A DNA stretch of 64,000 nt. It comes from Geothrix oryzae. GTDB taxonomy: Bacteria > Acidobacteriota > Holophagae > Holophagales > Holophagaceae. The notes beneath the pieces were generated by a model. The model was given only the letters and a program-made list of their open reading frames with translations, did not search any database and was not told the origin of the DNA. The stretch lies in assembly GCF_030295385.1 (NCBI RefSeq), contig NZ_AP027079.1, positions 310,001 through 374,000 on the forward strand, written 5' to 3'. Positions 26,424 to 37,386 of this stretch are shown here, piece after piece. Positions within the stretch are counted from its first letter, which is position 1. Every line of letters starts with the position of its first letter. A program made the translations under genes and the position numbers.

Positions 26424-27098
26424 ATGCCTCAAGCAGTCCTCAACCTGAGAAGGATCGAGTTCCTGGCTGGGCTGCCGATGAATGCGGCCGAGGAACTGGC
26501 CAGCATCGCCGAATTGCGCAGGTTCCCTGACGGAGCCCGGGTGTACACCCAGGGGGACCAGGTCCAGGGCGTATTCGTGGTGGTGAAGGGTGGCCTCAAG
26601 GTCTTCCGCACGGATGGCCGGGGCCGGGTCCAGGTGCTTCAGTTCCTGAAGGTGGGGGATTGCGTGGGGGAAGTGCCCGTGTTCGACGGCGCCTCCATCG
26701 CCTCCAGCGCCGAGTCCCACGGCGAGACGGAGTGCTGGCTGATTCCCGCCGCGCCCCTGCGCCAGATCGTCCATCGGCATCCCGAGGTCGCCGAGATGCT
26801 CATCCAGCACTTCGCCGCCAAGGTGCGCCACCTGGTGACCCTGGTGGAGACCCTCAGCCTGCACAGCGTGCCCGAGCGCGTGGCCCAGCTCCTGCTGGAG
26901 GCCCATGAATCCAACCCCATGCGGTCCATCGTGGAGTTCCAGGAGACCCAGGAGGACCTGGCCCAGTGCATCGGCGCCAGCCGCGAGGCCTTCAGCCGCG
27001 CCCTGCGTCTCTTGACCGACCTGGGTCTCATCCAGAGCACCTTCCCCGTGGTGCGCATCCTGGATCTGAGCAAGCTCCAGCGCTACGCCAAGGGCTGA
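26424..27098 (+). CDS. Crp/Fnr-family transcription regulator
   Basis: A 224-residue protein with a cyclic-nucleotide-binding-type beta barrel (about 12-125), a dimer helix (125-150) and a winged-helix DNA-binding domain (about 150-224). The recognition helix reads ASREAFSRALRLL: Arg187, Glu188 and Arg192 match the three CRP residues that read GTGA half-sites. The sensor barrel lacks the FNR N-terminal cysteine cluster, and the few Cys (80, 104, 182) are scattered, so an Fe-S cluster is unlikely. The ligand is unknown. GGAG is 4 nt before ATG 26424, and a matching operator lies just upstream. Confidence 0.92.
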   Translation: MPQAVLNLRRIEFLAGLPMNAAEELASIAELRRFPDGARVYTQGDQVQGVFVVVKGGLKVFRTDGRGRVQVLQFLKVGDCVGEVPVFDGASIASSAESHGETECWLIPAAPLRQIVHRHPEVAEMLIQHFAAKVRHLVTLVETLSLHSVPERVAQLLLEAHESNPMRSIVEFQETQEDLAQCIGASREAFSRALRLLTDLGLIQSTFPVVRILDLSKLQRYAKG

Positions 27099-27115
27099 CA
27101 AGGGCTGAGCGGCGG

Positions 27116-28249
27116 CTACACGATCGTGAGGTAGCGGACCTCGGCGCCCGGCTCCCGGCCGCCGGGATCGACCCAGGCGAAGGCATCCGCCTGGGCGAGG
27201 GTGACCAAGTCGGCGGAGCCCTTGCCGGCCAAGGGGTGGAGCTGGCTGCCGGTACGGCGGCACGGAACCATGAAGGGCCGGTCGCCCTTGGTCTTCACGG
27301 CGGCCGTCAGGCGGCCCCAGTGCCAGGCGTCGGGCATGGCCCGGCCCTCGAGGCGGGCGAGGGCCACGGGCAGGAAGATGAGGGCGTTCAGGTAGGCCGA
27401 CACGGGGTTGCCCGGGAGGGCGAGCACCAGCAGGTCGTCCAGCTGGGCGGCCAGCATGGGCTTGCCGGGCTTGAGGCGGATCTTGTGGAAGAGGATGGTG
27501 GCGCCCAGGTCCTTCAGCACCGAAGGCAGGTGATCGTGCTCGCCCATGCTCACGCCACCGGAGGTCAGCAGGATGCGGGCGCCGCCGGCATTCCGCAGGG
27601 CCCGGCCCAGGGCCGCGGGATCATCCGGAAGCGAAGGCCGGCGCTCGACCTCGGCGCCCAGGGTGTGGGCCAGAGCCGCCAGCATGGGGCCGTTGGAGTC
27701 GCGGATCTGGTGGGGCCGGGGGTGGGCCACCAGCTCGTCCCCGGTGGAGGCCACGGCCACGCGGATGCGCCCAAGCGGCGGCACAGGCTGGCCCACCCAG
27801 GCCTGCAGGGCCACGCGGACGGCACTGAAGGGGCGCTCCGCGGACAGCAGCAGGTCTCCGGCCCGGGCCTGTTCGCCCCGGGCGCGCGTGTGGTCGCCGG
27901 GCCGAGGTACCTCCAGCGGATGGATGAGGCCTTCCGCTTCGCGCAGCTGCTCCACCGGCAGGATGGCATCGGCTCCGGGGGGAAGGGCCGCGCCGGTCAT
28001 GATGCGCACGGCCGTGCCGGGCGTCACCGTGAAGGCCGCCGGGTCATCTCCGGCGTAGAGCGTGCCCAGCAGGCGCCGCGGCGCCAGACCCTCCGCCGCC
28101 CGCAGGGCCACGCCATCCATGGCGGCGAGGTCCGAGGCCGGGTCGTCCCGGTCCGCCCGCAGTTCCAGGACGGGCGGGGCCGGAAGCGCCGCCCACAGCC
28201 GGGTCAGGGCCTCGTCCAGGGGCAGCAGGTCAGGGTGATCGCAACTCAT
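27116..28249 (-). CDS. moeA: Molybdopterin molybdenumtransferase
   Basis: A 377-residue MoeA. Signatures include SDLAAMDGVALRA (the usual MDG motif), RIMTGAALPPGADAI, VASTGDELV, DSNGPML, TSGGVSMGEHD and LPGNPVSAYLNALIF. It inserts molybdate into the pterin to make the molybdenum cofactor, which the NasC-like enzyme just upstream needs. ATG 28249 is preferred; the ATG two codons earlier (28255) abuts its GAGAG. It is 65 bp downstream of the HPP gene and probably in the same operon. The protein is shorter than E. coli MoeA (411). Confidence 0.93.
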   Translation of the reverse strand: MSCDHPDLLPLDEALTRLWAALPAPPVLELRADRDDPASDLAAMDGVALRAAEGLAPRRLLGTLYAGDDPAAFTVTPGTAVRIMTGAALPPGADAILPVEQLREAEGLIHPLEVPRPGDHTRARGEQARAGDLLLSAERPFSAVRVALQAWVGQPVPPLGRIRVAVASTGDELVAHPRPHQIRDSNGPMLAALAHTLGAEVERRPSLPDDPAALGRALRNAGGARILLTSGGVSMGEHDHLPSVLKDLGATILFHKIRLKPGKPMLAAQLDDLLVLALPGNPVSAYLNALIFLPVALARLEGRAMPDAWHWGRLTAAVKTKGDRPFMVPCRRTGSQLHPLAGKGSADLVTLAQADAFAWVDPGGREPGAEVRYLTIV

Positions 28250-28314
28250 GGCCATGCTCTCTTATGCCGTCCTTCCGGCCTGAATGCACCGGATGATTTA
28301 ACGCGGCGGTCTTA

Positions 28315-28926
28315 TTAGGGGGCCGGCGCCCGTTTGGCCCAGAGCGGATAATCAATCCCCGCCAGGCGGTTGAGGACGATGGCTTGGACCGTGAGCAGCG
28401 CTACGGCCAGCAGCATGATGGCCAGGTGCTGGGGTCTGGTGATGATGCCCAGCGAGATGATCAGGGTGGTGGCCCCGGCAGGTGGATGGGCGGCCCGGAA
28501 CAGGATCATCAGGGCACCGGTGGCCGCCAGGGACAGGGCTGCAGCCCCAATGCGCGCCAGGTCGACACCCATGACCATGGCGGGCGGTGCATGGTGCAGG
28601 CCCATGAGCCAGAGGGCCCCATAGCCGCAGGCGATGCCGATGATGTGGCCGTAGATGGTGTTCCGGGGGCTGGCCGTGGGGAGCGTCGGAGTGAAGAAGA
28701 AGAGGAAGGCCGTGGGTCCCAGGGAGGGGAACACCATGGGCGTGTGCGTGAGCATGGCGAGCCCGGCCAGCAGGCCGATGCTGACGAGGCCGTTGATGAA
28801 CATGAAGGCGGCCCAGAGCTGGCGCTCGGGGAAATGCCCTAAGAGGGTGGTGAGGCGGAACCTCGCCACCAGACCGCGGGTGATCGCGGGCTCCAGCAGG
28901 TCCAGGGGGCGGCGGTCGGGGGTCAT
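28315..28926 (-). CDS. HPP family integral membrane protein
   Basis: A 203-residue protein with about five hydrophobic segments and the family-naming motif in FRAAHPPAGATTLI. HPP proteins from cyanobacteria and plants have been linked to nitrite transport. The location at the end of a NasC-like molybdoenzyme operon makes nitrate or nitrite movement a reasonable guess here, but only that. GGAGG precedes ATG 28926. Confidence 0.85.
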   Translation of the reverse strand: MTPDRRPLDLLEPAITRGLVARFRLTTLLGHFPERQLWAAFMFINGLVSIGLLAGLAMLTHTPMVFPSLGPTAFLFFFTPTLPTASPRNTIYGHIIGIACGYGALWLMGLHHAPPAMVMGVDLARIGAAALSLAATGALMILFRAAHPPAGATTLIISLGIITRPQHLAIMLLAVALLTVQAIVLNRLAGIDYPLWAKRAPAP

Positions 28927-28968
28927 GGCGCCTCCGTTGAGGGTGCGATCGGGCCTCCGCGAACCATC

Positions 28969-29199
28969 TCAGGCCCTGGGACCGGCATCGATGCGGGGCA
29001 CTTTGAAGGCCAGGATGAGGACGACCAGGGTGAGGGCGAACGAGGCGGCGAAGGCACCCGGAAGCACGGCCCGCTGGCCGTCCAGCACGGACTGGAGGAC
29101 GGTCTCGAACAGGTAGAGCTGGATGACCAGGGCCAGCAGGGCTACGCCCAGGGCCACATCGGAAAGCAGGCCCCGGCCGGGGCGGACAGGCTGGGTCAT
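28969..29199 (-). CDS. Small two-helix membrane protein (possibly DUF6755)
   Basis: A 76-residue protein with two hydrophobic helices (about 13-35 and 48-65) joined by a short polar loop (VLDGQRAVLPG). Its ATG overlaps the Rieske gene stop by 4 bases (ATGA), so it is translated with that operon. It may be a structural subunit anchoring the redox complex. Size and context resemble the small DUF6755-type proteins seen beside molybdoenzymes; I cannot confirm the family. Confidence 0.75.
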   Translation of the reverse strand: MTQPVRPGRGLLSDVALGVALLALVIQLYLFETVLQSVLDGQRAVLPGAFAASFALTLVVLILAFKVPRIDAGPRA

Positions 29200-29756
29200 G
29201 ACGGCACCTCGCTTCGGGCTTCCCGGGGACAGGTGGAGGCCCTCCGGCCGAGGTCGGTCGGTTTGGGCAGTTCGCTAACGGCCCAGAGGCTGCCGTCGGC
29301 GCGCACTTCCAGGGCGATACCCGCCAAGGGACGCGTCGGAGGGCCCTGGATCGGAAGGCCGCGGTCCACCTCGAAGAACCCTTCGTGGCAGGGGCACTCC
29401 AGCCGTTCGTCTCGGAATCGCACGGCGCAGCCCAGGTGGGTGCAGGTCTGGCGATAGGCCTTCAGCTCCCCCTTGGGGGTGCGCAGCAGGATGCAGGCAT
29501 CCTGCGCGTCGCGGAACTTGAAGAGACGGCTCTGGCCGGGCTGCAGATCCGTGGCCAGGCCCAGGGCCACGGGCGTCTCATGATGGTCGGGCTCCGGATC
29601 GGAGGCCCCCTCCAGGGGCTTCTTCCGCAGCCACAGGTAGCCGATGCCGGCGGTGAAGCCGGCGCTCACCACGGCCAGGAAGCGGGCGAACTCGCGGCGG
29701 GAGAAGTGGCTCTCCTCGGCGAGCTCCAGGGGAAAGGCGCGGCGCCACCAGGTCAT
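29196..29756 (-). CDS. Rieske [2Fe-2S] protein with Tat signal anchor
   Basis: A 186-residue protein. SRREFARFLAVVSAGFTAG (residues 19-37) is a twin-arginine signal that probably stays as a membrane anchor. The Rieske domain has box 1 CTHLGC (105-110) and box 2 CPCHEGFF (121-128), supplying two Cys and two His for the cluster. It should face the periplasm and pass electrons between a quinol-linked membrane protein and the rest of the complex. It is coupled to the 4Fe-4S gene by a 1-base TGATG overlap. Confidence 0.9.
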   Translation of the reverse strand: MTWWRRAFPLELAEESHFSRREFARFLAVVSAGFTAGIGYLWLRKKPLEGASDPEPDHHETPVALGLATDLQPGQSRLFKFRDAQDACILLRTPKGELKAYRQTCTHLGCAVRFRDERLECPCHEGFFEVDRGLPIQGPPTRPLAGIALEVRADGSLWAVSELPKPTDLGRRASTCPREARSEVPS

Positions 29757-30336
29757 CAGAGGCCTCCGTCGATAAGCAAAGCCGCGTCCAGGTGCAGGGG
29801 CGTTTCCGGATCGGGCACCATGATGGCGTTCTTGGTCTTCACCCGCACACTGCCGATGAGGAAATCGCGCAGGGGCTTGTTGTGGCGCAGGTTGGTCACC
29901 TCGTCCTTGCGGACGAAGAGCAGGGCCTGGCTGGGGCACACAGTGGCGCACATGGGCTTGTGGCCCACGGAGGTGCGGTCGTAGCAGAGGTCGCACTTGA
30001 GCATCTGCTCGAGGCCGGAGAACACGAGCGGCACGCCGAAGGGGCAGCTCAGTTCGCAGTTCTGGCAGCCGATGCACCGGGGTTTCTGGGCCGCGTGCAC
30101 GACGCCGTCCTCGCTGCGCTTGATGGCATCGGAAGGACAGACCTGGGCGCAGATGGGATCTTCGCAGTGCATGCAGACCGTGGGCACCGTCTGGGGGCTG
30201 TCGAAGCGGTCCATCTCGTCGAGGTGGATCATGGATCGGCCGCGGTGGGTGCCGCACTCGGCGCAGGCGCCCACGCAGGAGCGGCAGCCGATGCAGCGCT
30301 GGGGATCAATAAAAAAGCCGTAGTCCTGAGGCACCA

Positions 30337-30337
<1 letters not shown>
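29756..30337 (-). CDS. 4Fe-4S electron transfer subunit (DmsB/NrfC-like)
   Basis: A 193-residue protein with four cysteine groups: CIGCRSCVGAC, CMHCEDPICAQVCP, CIGCQNCELSCP and CDLCYDR...CATVCP. This is the usual set for four [4Fe-4S] clusters in the electron-transfer subunits of DMSO reductase-type enzymes. No Tat or Sec signal is present. It should carry electrons to or from the molybdopterin subunit, whose stop codon its start overlaps by one base (TGATG). Confidence 0.93.
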
Positions 30338-32598
<2,261 letters not shown>

Positions 32599-32605
32599 GG
32601 GGACC

Positions 32606-33730
32606 TCAGGCCTTCATGCTCGTGGGATCGGGAATGGGCTCGGCGTGCACGGGGATCGTGGCGAAGGGATCGAAGGCCCCGTGGAGCCGCACGCCCTGGG
32701 CCTTGGCCACGAGCCGCCGCTTGCAGCGGGGGCAGAGGTCGAGGTGGTGGACGCCGCCTCCGCCTTGGGCGCCGTGCCGCGCCCCGTCCAGGTCGAGTTC
32801 CTTCCACAGGGCCACCAGATCGCGGTGCTGGTTGGCCCGGATGAAGGGTGTGCCGCAGCTCCTGCAGGCCAGCCGCCCCTCGGCCTCGCCCTCGGCCTTG
32901 TAGATCGTGACGCCCACCTGGGCGGGCCGCTGGACGACATGGAAGAGCTTGCCGAAGGGCAGGCCCAGCAGCAGCAGGATCACCGTCAGCTCATGCAGGA
33001 AGGACAGGGTGGCGAAGTTGCGGCCCTGGAGCCACTTCTCCGAGGCGGTGAGCAGCAGGCCCGTCATGCTCACGGCGATGAGCAGCACCAGGGGGAGCAG
33101 GTCCAGGTCGAAGCGCTGGGTGGCGGTGTCGCCCTCGTCCTGCTTGCGGCGGATGAGGCTCAGCACGCAGCCGGCGATGACCATGACGGCGGCCAGGTCC
33201 AGGACATGGAAGCTGACGAAGGCCTGGAAGCTGTCCAGGGGGAAGGAGCCCGCCGGGAAGCCGAGCACCCAGGCCTGGTAGCGGGTGGCGTCCAGGCCCT
33301 CGCTGGTGAAGCGCACCCACCCGAAGACCAGGGGGATGGTCACGGCGAAGCCCAGCAGGCAGCCCCAGGCCAGGAGGGCATGGGCGCCCCAGCGCTTGAG
33401 GGAGCGCTTCTCGATGAACCGCTGGAGCACGATCTGGTCCAGGGTCAGCAGGGCCATCCGGGGCAGGGCCTTGAGGGCCTTCGGGGAGAGCAGGGTGCGC
33501 AGGGTGTGGCGGAAATACATCCCCGTGGCGGGCCGCTCCAGCCAGGAGAAGTAGCGGTAGGCCACGCCGAAGCCGGCGAAGAGGGTGGCCAGCAGGTAGC
33601 CCAGGAGGGCGGGATCCAGCCAGCGCCCCCCTCGGCTGCCCAGGGCCACCAGGCCGCAGAGAACCAGGGTGGTGAGGGTGGCCCGGATGAGGGGGCGCGG
33701 CTCGAGGTCGAGTTCGCCGACAAGGCGCAT
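32606..33730 (-). CDS. Polytopic membrane b-type cytochrome-like protein with C-terminal zinc ribbon
   Basis: A 374-residue protein with about 7 membrane helices in the first 280 residues. His residues in [20 protein letters not shown] and [10 protein letters not shown] lie in helices in the manner of NarI/HdrE/DsrM-type di-heme b subunits. The C-terminal ~90 residues hold two CxxC pairs (CRSCGTPF and CPRCKRR), a rubredoxin- or zinc-ribbon-like unit. It is the first gene of the molybdoenzyme operon and probably the quinol-interacting anchor. GGAG lies 7 nt before ATG 33730. Confidence 0.75.
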   Translation of the reverse strand: MRLVGELDLEPRPLIRATLTTLVLCGLVALGSRGGRWLDPALLGYLLATLFAGFGVAYRYFSWLERPATGMYFRHTLRTLLSPKALKALPRMALLTLDQIVLQRFIEKRSLKRWGAHALLAWGCLLGFAVTIPLVFGWVRFTSEGLDATRYQAWVLGFPAGSFPLDSFQAFVSFHVLDLAAVMVIAGCVLSLIRRKQDEGDTATQRFDLDLLPLVLLIAVSMTGLLLTASEKWLQGRNFATLSFLHELTVILLLLGLPFGKLFHVVQRPAQVGVTIYKAEGEAEGRLACRSCGTPFIRANQHRDLVALWKELDLDGARHGAQGGGGVHHLDLCPRCKRRLVAKAQGVRLHGAFDPFATIPVHAEPIPDPTSMKA

Positions 33731-33768
33731 GGCTGGACTCCGAAAGGACCTGAAGGTGATCTTTAAAC

Positions 33769-33782
33769 GGACTATAAAGTCC
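33769..33782. promoter_or_regulatory. Palindrome covering the likely -10 of the molybdoenzyme operon
   Basis: GGACT-ATAA-AGTCC is a perfect inverted repeat in the 77-bp gap between the Rrf2 gene and the operon. On the minus strand it contains TATAGT, a good -10. A repressor bound here would block the promoter; the adjacent Rrf2 protein is the obvious candidate. Confidence 0.45.
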
Positions 33783-33807
33783 TAAATTACGGCAAAAAAA
33801 GGCGGCA

Positions 33808-34254
33808 TCAAGACCTTGCATCGGAAGGCCGGGCCTTGCCTTCCTTCAAGTTGCGTAGATCCATGAGTTGCAGATCACGGATGGTGGCTTCGGTCATGGA
33901 GGAGGCGACCTGGGCCTTCACGGCGCCCCAGGCATCGTGGAGGGGGCAGGGGTGGTCTCCGCCGCAGGTGGGGAAGCCCATGATGCAGCCATCCATGGAA
34001 TTCGGACCTTCCAGGGCGATGACGACCTCACCCACCGTGATCCGGTGTGCGGGGCGCACGAGCCGGAAGCCGCCCTTGGGGCCCCGCACGGATTCGAGGA
34101 TGTCCGCCTGCACCAGGCCCTGGAGGATCTTCGCCAGGTAGGGGCCGGGCAGCTCCAGGCTCGAGGCCAGGTCCTTGGCCAGGCAGTAGCTCCCGTCCTC
34201 GGGGAGGGCCGCGAGGGCGCGGAGGGCATAGCCGGTGGCCGTGGTGAAGAGCAT
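33808..34254 (-). CDS. Rrf2-family Fe-S regulator (NsrR/IscR-like)
   Basis: A 148-residue Rrf2 protein: winged helix at about residues 1-65 (TTATGYALRALAAL; LELPGPYLAKILQGL) and a dimer helix after it. Three cysteines in GCIMGFPTCGGDHPCPLH (spacing C-x6-C-x5-C) should bind a [2Fe-2S] or [4Fe-4S] cluster sensing NO, redox or Fe-S status. It lies directly upstream of the molybdoenzyme operon in the same direction. AGGA is 8 nt before ATG 34254. It is one of three Rrf2 genes in the window. Confidence 0.93.
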   Translation of the reverse strand: MLFTTATGYALRALAALPEDGSYCLAKDLASSLELPGPYLAKILQGLVQADILESVRGPKGGFRLVRPAHRITVGEVVIALEGPNSMDGCIMGFPTCGGDHPCPLHDAWGAVKAQVASSMTEATIRDLQLMDLRNLKEGKARPSDARS

Positions 34255-34260
34255 TCAGGA

Positions 34261-34283
34261 ATCCTTTTTCTGATTATCAGGAT
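34261..34283. promoter_or_regulatory. Nested palindrome at the Rrf2 gene start
   Basis: CTGATTATCAG (34270-34280) is a perfect 11-bp palindrome, with outer ATCCT and AGGAT arms. It ends 7 bp before the ATG and overlaps the ribosome site, so binding there could give autorepression. Confidence 0.4.
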
Positions 34284-34415
34284 CGCGGCAGGACATTCCG
34301 GAGTCCAGCCCTGTTGTGATGGAAATCCGCCGCAGAGCCCGGGTTCCGCTCGAGCGCCGCGGGATGTTCCGGGGGACACCGCGGACCGGAGTCTCCCGGC
34401 ATCAGCCCCCGGGGA

Positions 34416-35183
34416 TCAGGCCAGGGCGCGCCAGAGCAGCAGCAGGCCCACGGCGCTGAGGGCCCCTTCCCGCCAGCCGAGGGTGCGGGCGGGGATGGGC
34501 CGGTAGGGCAGGGCCGCGCGGAGGTAGAGCAGGGCCGTCCAGCCGGTCCAGGCCAGGCCCGCGACCCCGCGGGGGGCCAGCAGCAGACCCGAGGTGCCCA
34601 GGAGCGCGAGGTGGAGGAGGTGCACGGGGAGCCAGCGGCGGCGCAGCTCCGAGGCCTCGAGCCGGTGGGCGTGGCCCAGGAGCCGGCGCACATGGGCGAG
34701 GTTGGCGCCGCCCAGGAGGGTGGCGAAGAGCCAGGCCATTCCCGCCTGGGCCTCCGCGGCGCCGCCGGCGACGAGCAGGATTGCGGCCAGCCCCGCGAAA
34801 GCCGCCTGGGCGGTCAGTTCCACGGCCAGGGAGCGGACGGCCCGGGCCAGATCGGCCCGGAGCGCCAATCCCACCAGGGGCGCCGTGAGGGCGAGGGGGA
34901 TCAGGAAACGCGGACCGGCCAGGACCAGGGCGCCGAGGCCGAGGCCGCCGGCCAGGCCCGCGAAGAGCATCAGGGCCCGTCGCTGGAGGGGGTCCCGCTG
35001 GCCGCTCAGCACCCGCCGGAGCGGCGGCCGGGCGAGGAAGACCGCCAGGGCGGCCAGGGCCACCAAACCTCCGGGGAGGCTGGGGCGCACCAGCAGACCC
35101 AGCACCAGGGGGAGCCCCAGCATGAACCAGCTGCCGTGCTCGGCAGGAAGGAGGGTGCGCCAGGGGGGAAGGAATCGGGACAT
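34416..35183 (-). CDS. YwiC-like membrane protein
   Basis: A 255-residue integral membrane protein with about 8 helices. LLPAEHGSWFMLGLPLVLGL near the N-terminus is typical of the YwiC-like family, named after a Bacillus gene located beside nitrate respiration genes. Its molecular role is not known. Here it lies upstream of the Rrf2 and NasC-like operon in the same direction, repeating the nitrate context. GAGG is 7 nt before ATG 35183. Confidence 0.8.
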   Translation of the reverse strand: MSRFLPPWRTLLPAEHGSWFMLGLPLVLGLLVRPSLPGGLVALAALAVFLARPPLRRVLSGQRDPLQRRALMLFAGLAGGLGLGALVLAGPRFLIPLALTAPLVGLALRADLARAVRSLAVELTAQAAFAGLAAILLVAGGAAEAQAGMAWLFATLLGGANLAHVRRLLGHAHRLEASELRRRWLPVHLLHLALLGTSGLLLAPRGVAGLAWTGWTALLYLRAALPYRPIPARTLGWREGALSAVGLLLLWRALA

Positions 35184-35246
35184 TTCGGGCCTCGTTGGTC
35201 CGAAATAGAGTCTGCCCTCAAAACCCGTTTCAGACCATGGCGCAGG

Positions 35247-37385
35247 TCACAGCTCGGATGCGATGAGCTGCAGGCCCTCCAGGGCCTCCTCCATGGTCAG
35301 GAAGACGGGCAGGCCCGCCTCGCGGAGCCCCTGGCGATAGGCGTCGTAGAGGTGCCCGCCCTCCACGGCCACGCCCACCCACTTGCCGTGCTGCCGGGCC
35401 AGGTCCGCCAGGGCCCGGGCAAAGGGGCCGAAGACTGCCGGATCCGCCGTGCCGAGGCGCCGGGTCAGGGGCACCAGGCCCACCACCAGCACATCGGCCT
35501 CGGAGGCCAGCAGCAGGTCGGCGCTGGCCAGGTAGGCCGCTTCATCGGCCATGGGCGTGAGGTCCAGGGGGAGCCGGGGGCTCACGAGACCCGTCAGGCC
35601 GTGGGCTTCGATGGCGGCGGTCAGGGCCGCCGTCTCGGCTTCGGTGAGCTTGGCCCCGCGGAAGGGCCCGCCCAGGAGGTCGGCGGAGACCACGGACTCG
35701 AAGCCCGCGTTGGTCATGATGGCCACGCGGCGGGGCCTGCCCTCGGCGAAGGCGCCGAGCCAGGACAGGGCGGCGTCGAAGGCCTCGATGCGCTCGGCCA
35801 GCATCGCGCCCGAACGCCGCAGGACGCTGGCCTGCAGGGCGTGATCGCCCGCGAGCGCCCCCGTGTGGCTGCTGGCGGCGGCCATGCCCTCCTGGCTGCG
35901 ACCGCCCTTGTAGAGCAGGACGCGGCGGCCCGCGGCGCGGAGGCCCCTGGCCGCTTCGGCCGTGGCCTTGAGGTCGCCGGGAGCGAAACCCTCCAGGTAG
36001 GCGCCGGCCACTTTCACGGCCGGGTCCGAGGCGAAGCCGGCGAGGAAGTCTGAGCAGCGCAGGTCCATCTGGTTGCCGATGGCGATGGCGGCCCGCAGTC
36101 CCAGGTCCGGCCGCCGGCTAAGGCGGGTGATGAGGAAGGCGCCGCTCTGGCTCACCAGCGCCACATGGCCGGGCTTGGGGCGCAGGGGCAGCTTCTCGTC
36201 GGGGATGAAGAGGGTGTTCAGGTGCTGGTCGGGGCTGTAGAGGCCCAGGCCGTTGGGGCCCACCAGGGCCGGCGTCCACTTGCCTTCGCGCCGGTGGGCC
36301 TCCAGGCCGGCGACGAGCCGCTGGCCGAGCCCCTCGGTGTCGGCGCCATCGCCCAGGCCTCCGGCCACCACATAGACCACGGTGGCGCCGCCGCCCTGGT
36401 GGCAGAGCTGCTCCACCAGCTCCAGGGTCTGGACGGCGGGCAGGGAGACGATGAGCTGGTCCGTGGGCGCCGCCGCCAGCTCGGCCACGGAGGGCAGGCA
36501 GGGCAGGCCCAGGAACTCGGTCGCGCCGGGCTTGATGAGGCGGATCGAACCTTCCGGCAGCGAGGCCTTCTGGGCGTTCTCCAGGATGATGCGGCCCACC
36601 GTGCCCGCGCGGCTGGAGACCCCCGCGATCACCAGGTTCCGGGGGCTCACGAGGGCCTGGTACCAGGCGGGATCCGGGGTGGCCGCCGGGGCCGGGGCGG
36701 CAGCGCCCAGGGTGCCCACGCCGTCCAGGGCCGTGGGCAGGCCGTCGCCATCCAGCACCACGGGATTCAGCTCGAGCAGGGTGACCCCTTCGCGTTCGAG
36801 CCCTTCGGCCGCGCGCCAGAGCCCCTGAAGGAAGGCCAGCAGCTTGGCTTCGTCCGTGAGGGCCTCGGCACCGCGCTGGTGGCCCAGCCAGGTGCGGCCC
36901 AGCCAGTGAGCGCGCAGGTCGGCGAGGGCCTGGTCCGGCGTGCAGAGGGCCAGGGGCCAGATCATCGGTGGGGCCAGGGCGGCCCAGGCGTCGGCCTGGA
37001 GTCCACCGATGCCACAGACTACGAGCCAGCCCGCGTCGGGATCGCGCTTCAGGGAGACCAGGGCTTCCGTGGGCAGGCCCGCCAGGCGCTTGAAAGCCAC
37101 CTTCTCGCAGACCAGCCCGCCGATCCAGGGATGCTCCGCGACCCGCTGCCGCATGGCCGCGGCTTCGGCCCTCAGGGCCTCGGCATCGAAGGCGCCGAAG
37201 TGGACGGCGCCCTTGTCGGACTTGTGCCAGAGCTGGTCGGCGATGCCCTTGAGGACGATGGGCTCCCCGGGGGCGAAGGGCAGCGGCCCCGCCTCCAGAA
37301 ACCCGTGGCGCGGCACCCGCAGGCCCGCGGCGGCGAGCAGGCCGTAGGCCCGCCCCTCGTGGAGGAATCCCGTCGCGTCGCTCAT
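35247..37385 (-). CDS. ADP-forming acyl-CoA synthetase (fused alpha/beta)
   Basis: A 712-residue fusion. The N-terminal ~225 residues form the ATP-grasp (beta) domain (IVLKGIADQLWHKSDKGAV; LLELNPVVLDGDG). From about 245 comes the CoA-binding and ligase (alpha) part (NLVIAGVSSRAGTVGR; LVGPNGLGLYSPD; ALVSQSGAF), with the phospho-His region ASSHTGALAGDH. It makes ATP from ADP and an acyl-CoA. Placed directly before iorB-iorA it likely converts arylacetyl- or branched acyl-CoA to acid plus ATP. GGGAG precedes ATG 37385; it starts 1 bp after the iorB stop. Confidence 0.9.
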   Translation of the reverse strand: MSDATGFLHEGRAYGLLAAAGLRVPRHGFLEAGPLPFAPGEPIVLKGIADQLWHKSDKGAVHFGAFDAEALRAEAAAMRQRVAEHPWIGGLVCEKVAFKRLAGLPTEALVSLKRDPDAGWLVVCGIGGLQADAWAALAPPMIWPLALCTPDQALADLRAHWLGRTWLGHQRGAEALTDEAKLLAFLQGLWRAAEGLEREGVTLLELNPVVLDGDGLPTALDGVGTLGAAAPAPAATPDPAWYQALVSPRNLVIAGVSSRAGTVGRIILENAQKASLPEGSIRLIKPGATEFLGLPCLPSVAELAAAPTDQLIVSLPAVQTLELVEQLCHQGGGATVVYVVAGGLGDGADTEGLGQRLVAGLEAHRREGKWTPALVGPNGLGLYSPDQHLNTLFIPDEKLPLRPKPGHVALVSQSGAFLITRLSRRPDLGLRAAIAIGNQMDLRCSDFLAGFASDPAVKVAGAYLEGFAPGDLKATAEAARGLRAAGRRVLLYKGGRSQEGMAAASSHTGALAGDHALQASVLRRSGAMLAERIEAFDAALSWLGAFAEGRPRRVAIMTNAGFESVVSADLLGGPFRGAKLTEAETAALTAAIEAHGLTGLVSPRLPLDLTPMADEAAYLASADLLLASEADVLVVGLVPLTRRLGTADPAVFGPFARALADLARQHGKWVGVAVEGGHLYDAYRQGLREAGLPVFLTMEEALEGLQLIASEL

Positions 37386-37386
37386 G

